Source: Collybiopsis luxurians FD-317 M1
Lineage: Eukaryota; Basidiomycota; Agaricomycetes; Agaricales; Omphalotaceae
Assembly: GCA_000827265.1 (NCBI GenBank)
Contig: KN834801.1
Span: 263,684 to 322,687, forward strand
Direction of reading: 5' to 3'
DNA length: 59,004 nucleotides
This document shows positions 1 to 11,489 of this stretch, piece by piece. A program made the position numbers and the translations under genes. The notes under the pieces are model-generated. The model was not told where the DNA came from, did no database searches, and saw only the letters and a program-made list of their open reading frames with translations. Position 1 is the first letter of the stretch; each line of letters opens with the position of its first letter.

Positions 1-708
1 TGACTACGCTCTGGCATTAAATTACCCCTTTGGTTGGGCGCTCCCAACTCACGATGATCACCTGATTGACTATGAAATAGTCATCAGCAGAACACAACAT
101 CTTGCAACCATTATAACGAGGAGAACAAATGGAATGAGAGAGCAGAACAAATGTCAAGGGAGACCACCAGTAGGAGTAAACATTCCTTGTAAGTAAAATA
201 TATATTACCATTCATTTGTACAGAACGTGAAACAGGAAAATAGACAGAGAAGACACAATGGTTAGAACCAGGACATTGATGACAGGATAGACAAAACAAA
301 AAAATAACAAATGGAAATTAGAAAGATATTGAAGGGAAAGAGGCAGTAAGGTGTTGACCGAATGGTTACTGCCATTCGGAACAGAAGGGTGTAATGATAT
401 GTCGGTGAGAGAGAGAGGAGGAAAGTCATCATTGTACAACAACGACCATCCAACCACGGTAACCTATATGAATATCAATTCTTCACTCCAATATGAAGTA
501 CAGTAGACCCATAATATCCATCCAGTCAATGATGTCTGCACTGTCATCAATAGATTCTTGTTAACTGAATGAGAGAATGCGAACAAATCTTCACTTACGC
601 TGGGAGGTCAAACCCTGATTTATACTGACCCCCGTCAGGCATGCCATATTTGTGGAATCTCTCAACTTGTCGGTCTATCCCATAATCCCATGCTTTATTA
701 ACCTCAAG
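1..708. other. No supported gene; upstream edge
   Basis: I see no convincing coding exon here. Short open frames exist on the minus strand, one rich in hydrophobic residues around 212-457, but they have no splice support or recognisable motif. The stretch lies just past the 3' end of the minus-strand nucleotidyltransferase-like gene. Confidence 0.4.
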
Positions 709-1906
709 TCATTCAATTATCCTTTCCAATACACAATATGTGTATCGGAGTGCCGGTCGATGCCAAGTTTCATATACCATGGCTGCCACTGGCTCAGGCT
801 GCATTGGAAATGCATCCAAATTGTTTTGCTGATCCAAAAGAAGATTCAAAATCCAACAATTGGCTTCGACAAGTTGGAACTTCAATGAACACTCTTCAGT
901 AACAAGGGAAGGAAAAATTGGAAATCCCTTTGAAGAAGTCCAAGGATGCTCCTGCGCAAGGTTCTGTGGTGTTGGAATGGGTGCAAGAGGTAAAACCCAT
1001 GTGTGCCTGTCCCCCAGCCTACGCTCTTTCCCTACTTGGAATGAAGCCAAGCGATCCCCAGGATCAGCGTGAGTAGGAGTGTGATCTGCAGGATAATGAC
1101 CCTTGAGGTCCCCATCCGCATTGATGATGGTCCAACCCCTGTTGATGTATTTTTGCAAAGCTTGGTCTAGTTCTGGTCCTTCTTTGCAGGAGCAAATCAA
1201 GGAAGTTCTATCCTCAAACGTTGCGTGAGGGTAGATGGAGTATGCATGGGAATAGGATATGACATTCATGACGACAGCTAAGAAGTAGTCAGATGTATGG
1301 AAAGCAAAGGAAAATTAATAACATACTAGAGTGAAAGTTTAAGATGATGTCAAGTGGTGAAAAGACAGCAGTGATCAACTGGATTCGTTGATTAGCCCCT
1401 TTCACAAAATTGTATACCCTGGCAATGTGAGAAAGAGAGTACTGATGTACAGGATCTGCTTCGCTTCGAAGGTGAATAGCTGTGATTGCAGTATCGAAGT
1501 TGTTCCTCGAATTATTCTGAGGGTCAAAGGTGTAGTGCAAAGACATTAAGAAGTGTCCAACAATATGAGCGAAGCAGTGCTCGACATAAATATCGAGATC
1601 AGAATTGGGGTATGATTCTCTCTGAAGGAACTGTAAGGCTGTCGACCCCGAGATCACCATTCTGGTGAGAGCTTGAATAACCCGAAATTGGATAATCTCC
1701 TGATCCAGAAAGAACTGCGAAAGAACTTGAGTCAAATCGAAGGCTAGCCTAGAGAAATTGAGCATTTCTTGGTGACTAGTCTTGCTCACTCCTGAGTAAA
1801 TCGCAAGCTCTCGTTGTGAAAAAAAACTGAGCAGCCTAAAGGTCAAATCAGGTAGCGGACTGATATTGAATGTTAATCTCGACAATAATGCAATCGGGTG
1901 CTGCAT
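709..1906 (-). CDS. Nucleotidyltransferase-like protein, two exons
   Basis: Exon 1 is 1906-1327 and exon 2 is 1277-709. They are joined across a 49-base GT-AG intron (GTATGT donor, CTTAG acceptor). The spliced frame is 383 codons including the stop, with no interruption. Exon 1 carries GSTALQFLQ followed by NSDLDIYVE. The G-S and D-x-D pattern is the signature of the nucleotidyltransferase fold, where the two Asp bind metal. The N-terminus (LPDLTFRLLSFFSQRELAIYSGVSK) is weakly F-box-like. The exon join reads HSTVVMNVISYSHAYSIYP, which fits a family I associate with Agaricomycete genomes. Substrate and role are unknown. The ATG at 1906 was chosen as the first Met of the open frame; a further 5' exon is possible. 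It is one of few genes here without an internal stop. Confidence 0.65.
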
Positions 1907-2728
1907 GGACAGACCTTAACGATGTTCGAGACATTTCAAAGGTGGGTTGAGGGGCAATCCAGAGTTCAACAAGGACAGCATCACGAGTTGGAGTTCGGAG
2001 AAATACCAGACTGTGAATTTACCCAATTTCCCAAGAGAAATACCTGAACATACAGGCCTATCTGTAGGCGGTAAACAACACCCACAGTGATATTGAATGC
2101 CTTCTATTGGCATTTGCATCAATTATCCCCAGATTAAAATTGAGAAGTTGAGAGATTAAATGAGGCATCAGTCCATATGCTAAGGAACCATAGATTTAGA
2201 TTGATCGGACTGGGAAAAAAAGGGACATGATCGAAGAAAAAATATATGACACTCAGTGCTCCCATGGCCAGTAATTACAGTCACTGAGAAGACATGTGTA
2301 CATACGGGTTGCACTGATGCCGCCACAATCACTGTAAAAAAAATAATTCAATAATTTACGCTTTCGGAAAGCTCTTTTTAAACACCTTAACTTCCAAGGA
2401 GTTATGGGCTTATTCTCATACGGAGTCCATGGATTGTAAAACGCCGGATAAACTCACGAGAATTTTCGAAGGAAATCAATACAGATTGAAAGCACAAAAG
2501 ATCCTACTGCATCTATCCCTCCGGCCCTGATCATACAGTCTAGTTCTACTTCATTTTTTGGAGCTTGAAATTTTGAACACCTCGTGTGGAACAGGCTCGA
2601 TGAATGAACATATGCATGTACATTGAGGCTGCTAGGAAATTTTACGCATGAATAGCCAGTGAGGAGTGATATATTTATGTGCAAGAACTGCAGCATAGAT
2701 GGCATTTTCCTGGCTCTATCATTCTACC
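1907..2728. other. Intergenic, no supported gene
   Basis: Only short unsupported frames are visible on either strand. Nothing resembles a repeat or RNA gene. Confidence 0.35.
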
Positions 2729-3712
2729 ATGGCTACTCAAGATGATCAGGTAGGTCTTGTAAAAAACTGAATTTCGTCTCTTCATCTTTCACTAGATGAG
2801 CATTGATGGCCCTGACAATGATGAACTTGCCGCAAGTGTCAGACCACACTCGGTGCAGGGTGAAGATGATAATGAAGGTAAAGTTTGGTAGCTCTGCCTT
2901 AAATGTAATGCTCATTGACTCTAGGAAATTCTCCTCCCGAGTGAAGACAACTTGAAACTAGGGTTCTGACCTGACCCCAGTCCCCCATCTATGCTGGCGA
3001 AGTACCAGACTCAGAACTTGAATTTTTACCTGGAGGTGGATCAACTGATCATCCAGATGTTCCCGACGAGCCTGTATCCGGTCGTACAACTCCTCATCCC
3101 AATGCCATGCAGGCCAACCCGGCAGTTGAGATTAACATTGGGACAGCTCCTGGTAGTATCAATAATGTGGACCGTCATAATCGAGCAGGTTCCCTCCCAG
3201 ATCCCACCTATGGGGAAGCTCGAGGAATCATATGTTCTTGCATCTGGGTTACACTGAGTTCCCATTCTGACTTGATCTAGAATGTGCCATTCCCCCCTCA
3301 ACTTGATAGGATGGTTTATCTGCTAGGAATGGGTACTGCAATGACTGGCATTGGAATATCTGTCACTGGATCTTTCTTCGATCATCCTCAATCCACTTTC
3401 ATGCTGCTTTTGGCAACCTCAAGTACTTTATTCATCCGAGGGATGATATGTTTTCATCAAGGTGGTCTAATGATGGTAAGTGAAACAACCACTTTCTTGA
3501 TGAAGATATGATAACTTTTGGGCAGCATTTCAATGTTCCAGCATGTTTGGAAGAGGGTATATGCATCCTGGGTCTAATCATATTGGCGACAATGATTTTA
3601 TCCATATTCACAGGCAACATAATTGGGATTGTCCTTTTAAGTGTTGTTGCGTTTCTCTCTGTGTGACTCACTTTGTCCTTTATAATGCAGGACTGTTTGG
3701 ATGGTAACAACT
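2729..3712 (+). CDS. Unrecognised multi-exon reading, possibly a relic
   Basis: The ATG at 2729 starts MATQDDQ, followed by a GTAGGT donor and a CACTAG acceptor. The next exon (MSIDGPDNDELAASVRPHS) is acidic. Around 2993-3240 one frame encodes an acidic, proline-rich segment (PDSELEFLPGGG, VDRHNRAGSLPDPTYGEAR). Around 3310-3475 another frame reads YFIHPRDDMFSSRWSND. It passes through a GTAAGT...GGGCAG intron into AFQCSSMFGRGYMHPGSNH and a His/Asp/Cys-rich stretch ending at TAA 3710-3712. The second and third junctions are not clean: the frame after the 2887 donor meets a TGA. I do not recognise the family. The orientation and the last intron are the best supported parts. Confidence 0.3.
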
Positions 3713-4576
3713 TACATCGCTACGCTGATACCTACTGCATTATTTAATGAAAGATTAAATACTAATCAGTATCATGATTCCTGAGTGAACTGCCTGTACC
3801 ATGGAGGCAAAGGTAGTTGAGAGCAGTGAGCCAATGTTGCATCTCCAGCTCTATTCACTCGGAAGGGAGAGGATGGGCATCTTTTTCAGGGGAAGTTTCA
3901 GCAAAGGCAGTCAGTCAAGGGAATATCGGAGAGGCTGCTCATATCATACGAGCAGTTGATTTCTCATCATGCGGTGCTGATCAGCACAAAATTGGTATAT
4001 ACGGAACATGTGATTTTATAGAATGAGATGTTGAATCAACCAGCGTAAGGTCATCAGCCAAAAAAAATGTATCGAGAGTTGGATATGGTAACTACAAATG
4101 GTGCAAAAGAGCTGAGGTCCGCCTTTTTCCCTGCATGATGTAGGAGAAATCTCTAAGAAATACGTCATGTTTTCAGTCCGTCCGGTCTGTTAATTCATCA
4201 TCTCAGCGTCTTGCTCAATCCCCAGATCAATAGAAATGCCGCATGAACAATGCTTAAGCAGTTGAGGTTCATTAATAGTTAGCAAATATGGCTCTGATTG
4301 CTGTTTACTTGTAAAACCTATAGGTAACTTTGTGAGTATGATACAATAAGGTATAACATGTCAGTCAATAGAACCTGGCTTTGGTCTTCCTGAGGGATCA
4401 TCGTGGTATATCTAAATGCAAATGAGGCCAGACAGATTCAAAATGAGCAGAAGGCTTACCTTATTCAGTGGTAATACATGTGTTACTGGCTGACCTTCAA
4501 TTGTGAAGTCAGTTCTGGTAAAATGCGACACTACATTAGCCATTGACACAATAGCCCTGATCTCTTTGATTTCAGG
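3713..4576. other. Spacer before transposase relic, no supported gene
   Basis: A frame around 3828-3990 is open and could be a further 3' exon of the preceding reading, but I cannot place its boundaries. The rest is A/T-rich with no recognisable motif. Confidence 0.3.
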
Positions 4577-7500
4577 TCAGTGGCACAACCAACCACAATT
4601 CAGTCTGCGATATAAATCACACAGAGCATCAACTGGCACCATAAGGTGAACCCAAAAGTATGTGCACAATACTGAGGTTTGGTTCCTTGGGTTTTGGTGG
4701 GAGTGAGAAAGAACTTGCTCTATGATTCCAGCAAAGATGCTTCCTGCATGTTGAAAAACAATTGAATTTTCATGAGTTTTGGGGGAAAAAATGACCTGTC
4801 CAATTGCAATTCCTTCCAGGATTTGAGCATCTCGGCTGAGTTGTCCAGTCCAGTGGCTTGACTCCATGCTGTATTGCTTGCAGAGAAGGTCTGAAATGAG
4901 ATTCAAATCATCAGCTCCTATGCGGGTAGGGGTTGAAGGGAATTTAGTAGATGACCAGGCCACTTGGTCAGTCCCAGAGAACATTCCGCGATGATCTTCT
5001 TGCTTGATAGAATTTATGGCATCCATCACTTCACCAATATCCTTTTGCAGCTCTGTATCTGTGTCCAATAGTGACTGAAGTAGTCCTTCTCGACAATAGG
5101 AAGTTAACATAGTCGATTCAAGTTCACCTGGAAAGGTAAAATAAATAACAATATATAAAAAAGCCTGAATCACCTAAATGTCAGTTAAAATTTGTTTGCT
5201 GTAGCACATGATTGATTCGTTCAAATACTGGTGTACTACGAGCATGCGGGGGCCCCATATCCTTGAGATCATTGGCAGCATGAATGGCATAGTGGTGATT
5301 GGGTTTTAGAGAGATATCAGGAAATAGAATGAGCAATCCTTGCAAGTATTTCAGCATATGGAGTAGATAATAAGCTTGATGGGCTGGGGATGTTTTGCGA
5401 AGGTTAAATGCATGAAGAGCATGAACCAGGTCAAGAAAGTTAAGGAGCATCTGAAAGTATCTGGAGTCTTCTTCATGCTCCTACCCCCAGATGCAAACAA
5501 GAGTGATTACTAGAGAGATTGAGCAGAGTGTTCTCCACTCATCAGCCCCAAGTGTGCCTCCTGACTTTGTCCCCCATTTCTCACATACTCGTGAGACCCA
5601 GTTTGGAAGGACTGTGATCTGCATATCTCTGTTTACTTCTTCCAAGACATCCTTGCCAATCACTGATCGCAGTGTTGAGGATGGTCTAATACTACCATCA
5701 AAAAATTCCTGGCACTGAAAGACTTCAGATGACTGGAAAATTAGGTTGGATCCTATGTCTCACCCACAACATCAATCTACGAGCCATTTCAGCATTGCTT
5801 ATGTCTGATTGCCCACCCTGGATATTTGAGAGACTATCAAAAGGGGGGATTTTGTACTCCCTGCATAGGCATTCAAGAATTGCATGGCTGAGGTGTTTGA
5901 TTGTGCCTAGGCTAAGTTCCTTTGTTTTGAACTTCCATTTCTCATTTGCATATTTGATATCATCAAAACCTATATTTGATGTGGGCACTAGTGCTGATCT
6001 ATTAAGATGGGCTGGAGCACCATGCTCTTTATGCTACACACTATTCAGCAAGATATGAAATTGAGAAATGAAAACATACATATTTCCTGATCCGGTCAAT
6101 GAGAATAGACTTAGTGTCCCTTTTGAGAAATGCAATCCTGAGATCTTGACACAATGCTTGGAGAGCAGTTTTGGTGGATTGAGCATAATTTGGAGGCGAA
6201 CCATGAATGTCATCCACTTTGGATCTCAGACTGTAGAAAGTTGGATCTTGTTCAATGTCAATTGGTTGCAAATATGGCTGAGCAACATCAGGAGGATCCG
6301 GTTCAGAGTCACCATCATCCATTTGAGTATCACTGTTGGCAATTGTCGAGAGCTCAGACATGCGTTCATCACCTTCGGCCTCATCGGCTGACTAGTTTAA
6401 ATACATCAAGAGACCTGCACCTGTTCGAGAAATCTAGGCTCTTACCATATCTGGCTGACCCTCTGTGTTTATGTTCTCAGTGTAGTTCAGCGGAGGGATA
6501 TGTGGCACTTTATCTGGAGTAACCGTTTTACGCTATAGATCATAAATACTTGTAAGACAATAAATTCCAGAAAACTATACTCACTCATTCCACGATTTGG
6601 TTTATCAGAGTATCCTTATTCCTACGAGATGTAGCCGTTCGTAGTTGCAGTGCAAAACATAGATACCATAGAAAATCATATTGTAATTTCTTCAGTTCCA
6701 GTATAAGAGACACTGCCATATTTTGTCGTATGACATGCCAGATAGGGCGCAGAGATGAGTTTGAGGGTTTCAAGTGAGGTTTTTGGTCAGACTTCATTAC
6801 TCCTAGACCCTCACCACCACTACATTCTGAGTCAATTTTCCAGAAGTCACAAACATGACTCTCCAGGAGGCCCAAATCCCCGAAGTGCATAGAATCAAAT
6901 ATGGTGAACTTGAGCAGATTAATATAGGGGAGTCTCAGGAGCTCTGAGTACTGCAGACCATATTTATTGTAAAGCTGTTGTCGCTCACCTTCTGGACTGT
7001 CCTTCCACAACAATGCCACTTCTTGATGTGTTTCCCAATCACGCATTGGCCAAGTGTCAGGATCAAGATTGTCGATGTCTTTTAGTTCCAGGTAACAACG
7101 TTGACAAAAAAAGTGGTAATTGTGACTAGCAAAGCCTGCTATTTGGGCTGCCACTTCTGCATCACAAACAATGGGGATCAAGGCCATGAACACCTTCCTG
7201 CCAAAAAAAAATTCAGCCGTCCGCAAGAAATAGACCCCTTCTTTCCAAAAAGGGAGAAGTTCATCCATTAGCAATGCCAGACTGTGATTGATGTTGTGTT
7301 GAGGTTTTCCAGATATGACTGTAACTAAATGAAGATATTTTTGCTGATATCGAAGATGTTCTGGGAGGGAAAGAAGAGTCATATATATTGCTGTACAGTT
7401 CAGACTTGCTCCGCATATGGTATTACCGAAGGGATTGAACCTGTCTGAACCAAGACCCATCACAAGTTGGAGCTCTGTACTCGATGTCTGTCTGATGTAA

Positions 7501-8819
7501 GTTTCACCATCGGCACCCTTGAACCCATGTAAGACCAGTGAGTCTAGCAAATCAGCTGTTCGGTCAGACTCTGCTGCTGGAACACAGCGTAGTTCATTCT
7601 CGATGCCAGGCATTGCAAGGACACCCCCAAGCCAGTCCCTGAAGTCCCGGAAGACTTGTTTTCGGACAGGTACTATGAATGTTCAATCACCAATTTGACG
7701 CATCCTCTAAAGGGGGCTCCCACACTCTGCAGCATCTGGTGCAGACTTGACATGGCATAATGGGACAGATCTATGAGTCCTGTAAGAATATTCTGCATTG
7801 GATACTGACTGGCTTGTGAGTGATTGTAAGGCAAAGCACTGGGAGCAACAGATGAGAGTGTGAGTGCGTGGTTCGAGCTTGTAATGATGGATAATGGTGT
7901 GGATATCCTTTGGAATTTGAGATGAAATGTCTGCTCCAGCCGTGTCTCCACTGCAATTCCTCTTGGTGCTGATCCATCGTAGTAACACCAGTATTACTCG
8001 CATTTGATGGACAGGGGTTTGGAATTTGATATAGATAATGAGTGCTGCCAGCCAATTTGCAGCGATCTCCGAATCTGTTTTCAGATGTGTCCACCGAGTA
8101 AAATGATGGGCTATGAATCATATATATTTTTAGTAATCACCCAAGTAGAAGGTGGTTTTTGTACAATTGTTATAGGTTTTTCCATCCCGCCCATTTGGAT
8201 AAGCTTGTAAGGAGTATTGAGCTGATTTGAACTGATGCAAGTGCTCCAGTGCAGAAAAAAGGGCTTCTTCCAAGCGTTCTCGAGACGCATCGGGGGGAAG
8301 CTTCTGAACATCCCTCAACAATGAACAAAATTGTGATTCATTTTCGAGGAACCGGCGGTTACAAGCTTTCCGTATGTTCAGTGCAAACTGGCCTGAGTTA
8401 AAGTGAAGAATATTGACAGGATCTGGAAAAAGGAATGGAATATCTGGGGAAGGAACATTGACAAATTCCAAAGTGTTTTCACAGTATTGTAATGTGAGTC
8501 GAGATTCTATCTCATCCTGCAGAGCATCAAAATATTGATCATCTGCGGATGTTCCCACCTCATTTTCTATTGTCGTTGAAAGGTTATCTCCATTGTTTTC
8601 AGCCCGATGGGACCTACGAGGTGATAGGTTGTTGTCTGCACCTCTGGTGACCGGCTCAGAAGTAGTAGAAATAGCCAGTCGTACGGCGTTCCTGATTTGT
8701 TCCTGACGTAGGTGTTCTGACAGAGTATGCGGCGATTGTAATACACCATCTGCGCACTCGTTGGCACAAATGGTACACCTACATTGTTCCAAATCATTCC
8801 CTCTGGGTCGGCGGGGCAT
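4577..8819 (-). pseudogene. Tnp2/CACTA-family transposase relic (element A)
   Basis: This is a multi-exon transposase of the plant En/Spm Tnp2-like type common in basidiomycetes. The ATG at 8819 starts MPRRPRGNDLEQCRCTICAN, a Cys-rich N-terminus. A GTGATT...AACAG intron (about 8131-8070) leads to SEIAANWLAALIIYIKF. The catalytic-region landmark GLGSDRFNPFGNTICGASLN lies near 7470-7410, followed by a Cys/His segment (HNYHFFCQRCYLELKDID) and FDSMHFGDLGLLE. Downstream are an acidic SAP-like segment (6041-6361), the GGTLGADEWRTLCSISLVIT block (about 5540) and LKPNHHYAIHAANDL (about 5290). The C-terminal domain ends at 4577. In-frame stops interrupt it at 7707-7709 (TAG), 7683-7685 (TGA) and probably 6585-6587 (TGA at an exon end). 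I judge it dead. No terminal inverted repeats were identified. Confidence 0.8.
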
Positions 8820-9021
8820 TGTCCGAGTTGCTGGCACGGATGTGAGAATAGCGGTATCAATTATATATCTATATATATGTATTGAAAGTGCATACACGGA
8901 GTTGTGCAACTCCATCAGCAAACCTATTTAAATCTGCAATGAATTGGACGCTGAAAATCCCAGATATAAAAAATTGTGCGACGAACACCAATCTAGACTT
9001 ACCTCCTAAATTCTCCCCATA
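8820..9021. promoter_or_regulatory. Short divergent promoter region
   Basis: Only 202 bases separate the two ATGs of the head-to-head genes. A TATAAAAA stretch at 8965-8972 lies 57 bases upstream of the plus-strand ATG. An alternating TATATA tract at about 8859-8881 sits upstream of the minus-strand ATG. Function is inferred from position only. Confidence 0.4.
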
Positions 9022-9958
9022 ATGGATCCCTCTGCAGAGGAACATGGCTCCGCAGATGAAGGCAGTCCATTTGACAATGTGCGCTCACATTTTGTTTAGT
9101 AGCATATTACTTACGGGTGCCCTAGAATCATCAATGGTATCAAAAACACTCTTTTGATTTTTATCTTTACAAGGAAGACAATGAGGGCTTTGTCCAAAAA
9201 GTTTTCCGGTCCCCAGACACATTGGATGAGCGGTAGGTGATTATATACTCTCAAATGTGGATGTTATTTGATTTGTAGAGGAAGACCCAGGAAACGCGGT
9301 ATTCTCAAGGCTGACAACGTTCCTTCATCTGCACCGAGTGAGTGTCCCGGCCCTTGAAAGCTCATATTTCTGAACATCTATAGGCTTTACGCCACTCGCC
9401 ACTACTCCCAGGATCAAGAAAGCGTCTACACCTGTCAGCTTTGATGTGCCTGTGGAGACAGCTCCTAAATATTTGCATAAGGCTAAGGTCAAATTTGGAA
9501 ATCAGGAATATGGGCCCACAGCTTTACTTAGTCACCATTTTGGGTCTCGTGGATCTGAAGGAAATGACTACTGGTATTATCATCAGTCTTTCCAGGACTT
9601 GGACTCACCCTTGCCAGTACAATCTCCAAGACCAGAAGGGACAATCTTTGTGCATAGGAACCTCACGGATAGTCAATTTCAACTCTGGCTGTGGGGGAAG
9701 AAAGACGGGGCACTGATGTGGCAGCCACTTGACCTTTCAACCCAGCAGATCCTCCACCCAAAGATTCCTTTGAGGGCATTGAAGCTGACTCAAGGAGAAC
9801 CGAGATGGCTTCTTCTCACTACTCTGGAGACTTATGCATCTTGTTCACGCTCGAGGTCGATGGGTCCGGATTCCAGATGCTCCGGCACACTGGGAAAGGA
9901 CGGAACGGGAAAGAGTACCATGAATTCAAAGATTGGGGATGAAGAAATAGTTAATTGA
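9022..9958 (+). CDS. Unknown four-exon protein divergent from transposase A
   Basis: The exons are 9022-9078, 9174-9232, 9279-9337 and 9384-9958. They total 750 bases, giving 249 residues with no internal stop. Donors are GTGCGC, GTAGGT and GTGAGT; acceptors are ACAAG, TGTAG and ATAG. The N-terminal 75 residues are acidic, then basic (DERGRPRKRGILK) and Ser/Pro/Thr-rich, suggesting a disordered nuclear tail. The middle is aromatic-rich (NDYWYYHQSFQDLDSP, QLWLWGKKDGALMWQPLDL). The C-terminus is Ser/Arg/Gly-rich. I do not recognise a domain. Its position head to head with a Tnp2 transposase raises the possibility of an element-encoded accessory protein, by analogy with En/Spm TnpA beside TnpD. 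That is inference. Unlike most neighbours it is uninterrupted. Confidence 0.6.
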
Positions 9959-10015
9959 TCATATATCTTTGTACAATTTGAGCATGTGAATTTAATGTCA
10001 TAGTTGTACTTATTT

Positions 10016-10062
10016 GACGCTCAGTGCCGATCTGATGCTCAGCGCTGATCTTTGACGCTCAG
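10016..10062. repeat. Three short direct repeats, GACGCTCAG type
   Basis: GACGCTCAG occurs at 10016-10024 and 10054-10062, and GATGCTCAG at 10034-10042, spaced 18 and 20 bases. The middle copy differs by one C-to-T change. Such spaced short repeats resemble subterminal transposase-binding arrays, but no matching partner array was found. Confidence 0.45.
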
Positions 10063-10137
10063 AATGAGCGGCGCTTCCAATCACATTGAAAGAAGATCAA
10101 TATAGAGGGTGCATATGTACAATACATGGATGGCTGC

Positions 10138-10815
10138 TCATCCTCGAACAACATGCCTCAGGAGCATCTTCTTCTCTACGTGGTCCTTAACATTCTTGAT
10201 AAATCTATTGCAAAGTGAGTTAGGAATGTAAATCTAGATGAACGATATCTCACACATCGAGAGCACGTTTCAAATGCAACTCATTCAAAACAGGTGCTCC
10301 CTGTAGAAAGTGCTGCGGTTCCCGCTTGCTGAACATACATACTCCAATATCTCCCTTGAAGGTTTCATTGCAGCTGACAGAAGCAAGAGACAGATTGCTC
10401 TCCTTCAAAGTGGGATCATATGTTCCAGCAAGAACATATCATCTATCTTCAACAATCACCAGAGTAATATAGATATTATCACCCTGGAAATTCCAGGCAA
10501 AACACTCCCTGAAGTCAATCCAACGTTCATGCTGCTTATGGGTGGAAGCATAAGGACTGGTGTTATTGGAAGAGAAAAATGTGTGCTGAGGTGAAGAAAA
10601 TTCCAGCCCAAAGTATATACCAAAGGTGTGGCTGGGTTCCTGTCATAGATGTCAATGAATGTTCCAAATCCGGAATTGAATACAGATAGCTGTGTCCTCA
10701 CAAGATCGATGTCTGCCGGTACTATTTTGCCATTGAACAGGAAGCCAGGCAAACAAGATTCTGAGGGCGAGAACTGATTGTACACTCGTCTCTGAGAACT
10801 AGAGGAGCTAGGCAT
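10138..10815 (-). pseudogene. Small unknown gene with one in-frame TGA
   Basis: The ATG at 10815 opens MPSSSSSQRRVYNQFSPSES. A 35-base GTATAT...CTCAG intron then joins NPATPL to HTFFSSNNTSPYAS. The second exon continues through ERWIDFRECFAWNFQGDNIY to VEDR, where a TGA (10439-10441) interrupts. The same frame then resumes cleanly (YVLAGTYDPTLKESNLSL). A GTGAGA...AATAG intron joins it to FIKNVKDHVEKKMLL, ending at the TGA at 10138-10140. Good frame on both sides of the stop and two well-phased introns make this a convincing gene with one nonsense change, CGA to TGA if the lost residue was Arg. Family unknown. It is probably carried by a transposon. Confidence 0.5.
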
Positions 10816-11489
10816 TGTAAGCAGGGGACAGATCTCAAAGAGGATCTAGGATATTATAACATTTCAAACAGTAAGAATCTATGGAACGACTCAACTCCAA
10901 GACCTCAAGGACAGCGGGAGTAGCACTTAATCCATTAGCCAGAATCTCAATTGCCTAAGCTAGAATTCTGATTTGAGAACTGTTTGAATTGCATTCAATC
11001 CTCGAGAATCAAAATCTCATCAAGCATGAGAATAATCGGGACCAATAGACGGCAATTGACGGATCTAATACAGCTTCGGTAGAAGCCACAGTTGGCCATA
11101 AGCATATGCAAAAGGTCGCTTAGACCAGCCCCATCATTATGGTTTTTTTCTTTGACTGCAGTTGCAAGAAAAAAAAAAGTATCAATCAGAACTGCGTCGA
11201 CATATGTATAGCTGGAATTCAAAGCATGTGCAACATGCCTTAATTTATTGTGCTCATATCTCGGACTGGATTCCTCGCCTTTAGCTGGGTTAAAGGTGAG
11301 GAAGCCATGGAGAAATATTTCGAGACATATGTTCAAATTTTCTCACTCTGAGTGAGAATTTTTTTTGCCAGATTTTGGACTGATAAGTGAATGATTTATG
11401 GGTAGATGTCTACTCCCGTGTAAACGAACATTTGATTTACTTTTTGCATCCAAGTTGAACTGTTGTGAAATCTACATCCGGTTCGCAAG
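10816..11489. other. Spacer with one unsupported minus-strand ORF
   Basis: A 113-codon minus-strand frame (11336-10995) with some hydrophobic stretches is open but has no recognisable motif or splice neighbour. It could be an exon of the decayed gene at 10138-10815 or chance. Nothing else is evident. Confidence 0.25.

Noticed and set aside
4529..4541. CACTACATTAG as a CACTA terminal repeat of element A
   Set aside because: No matching reverse-complement end was found beyond the transposase start, so the match may be chance.
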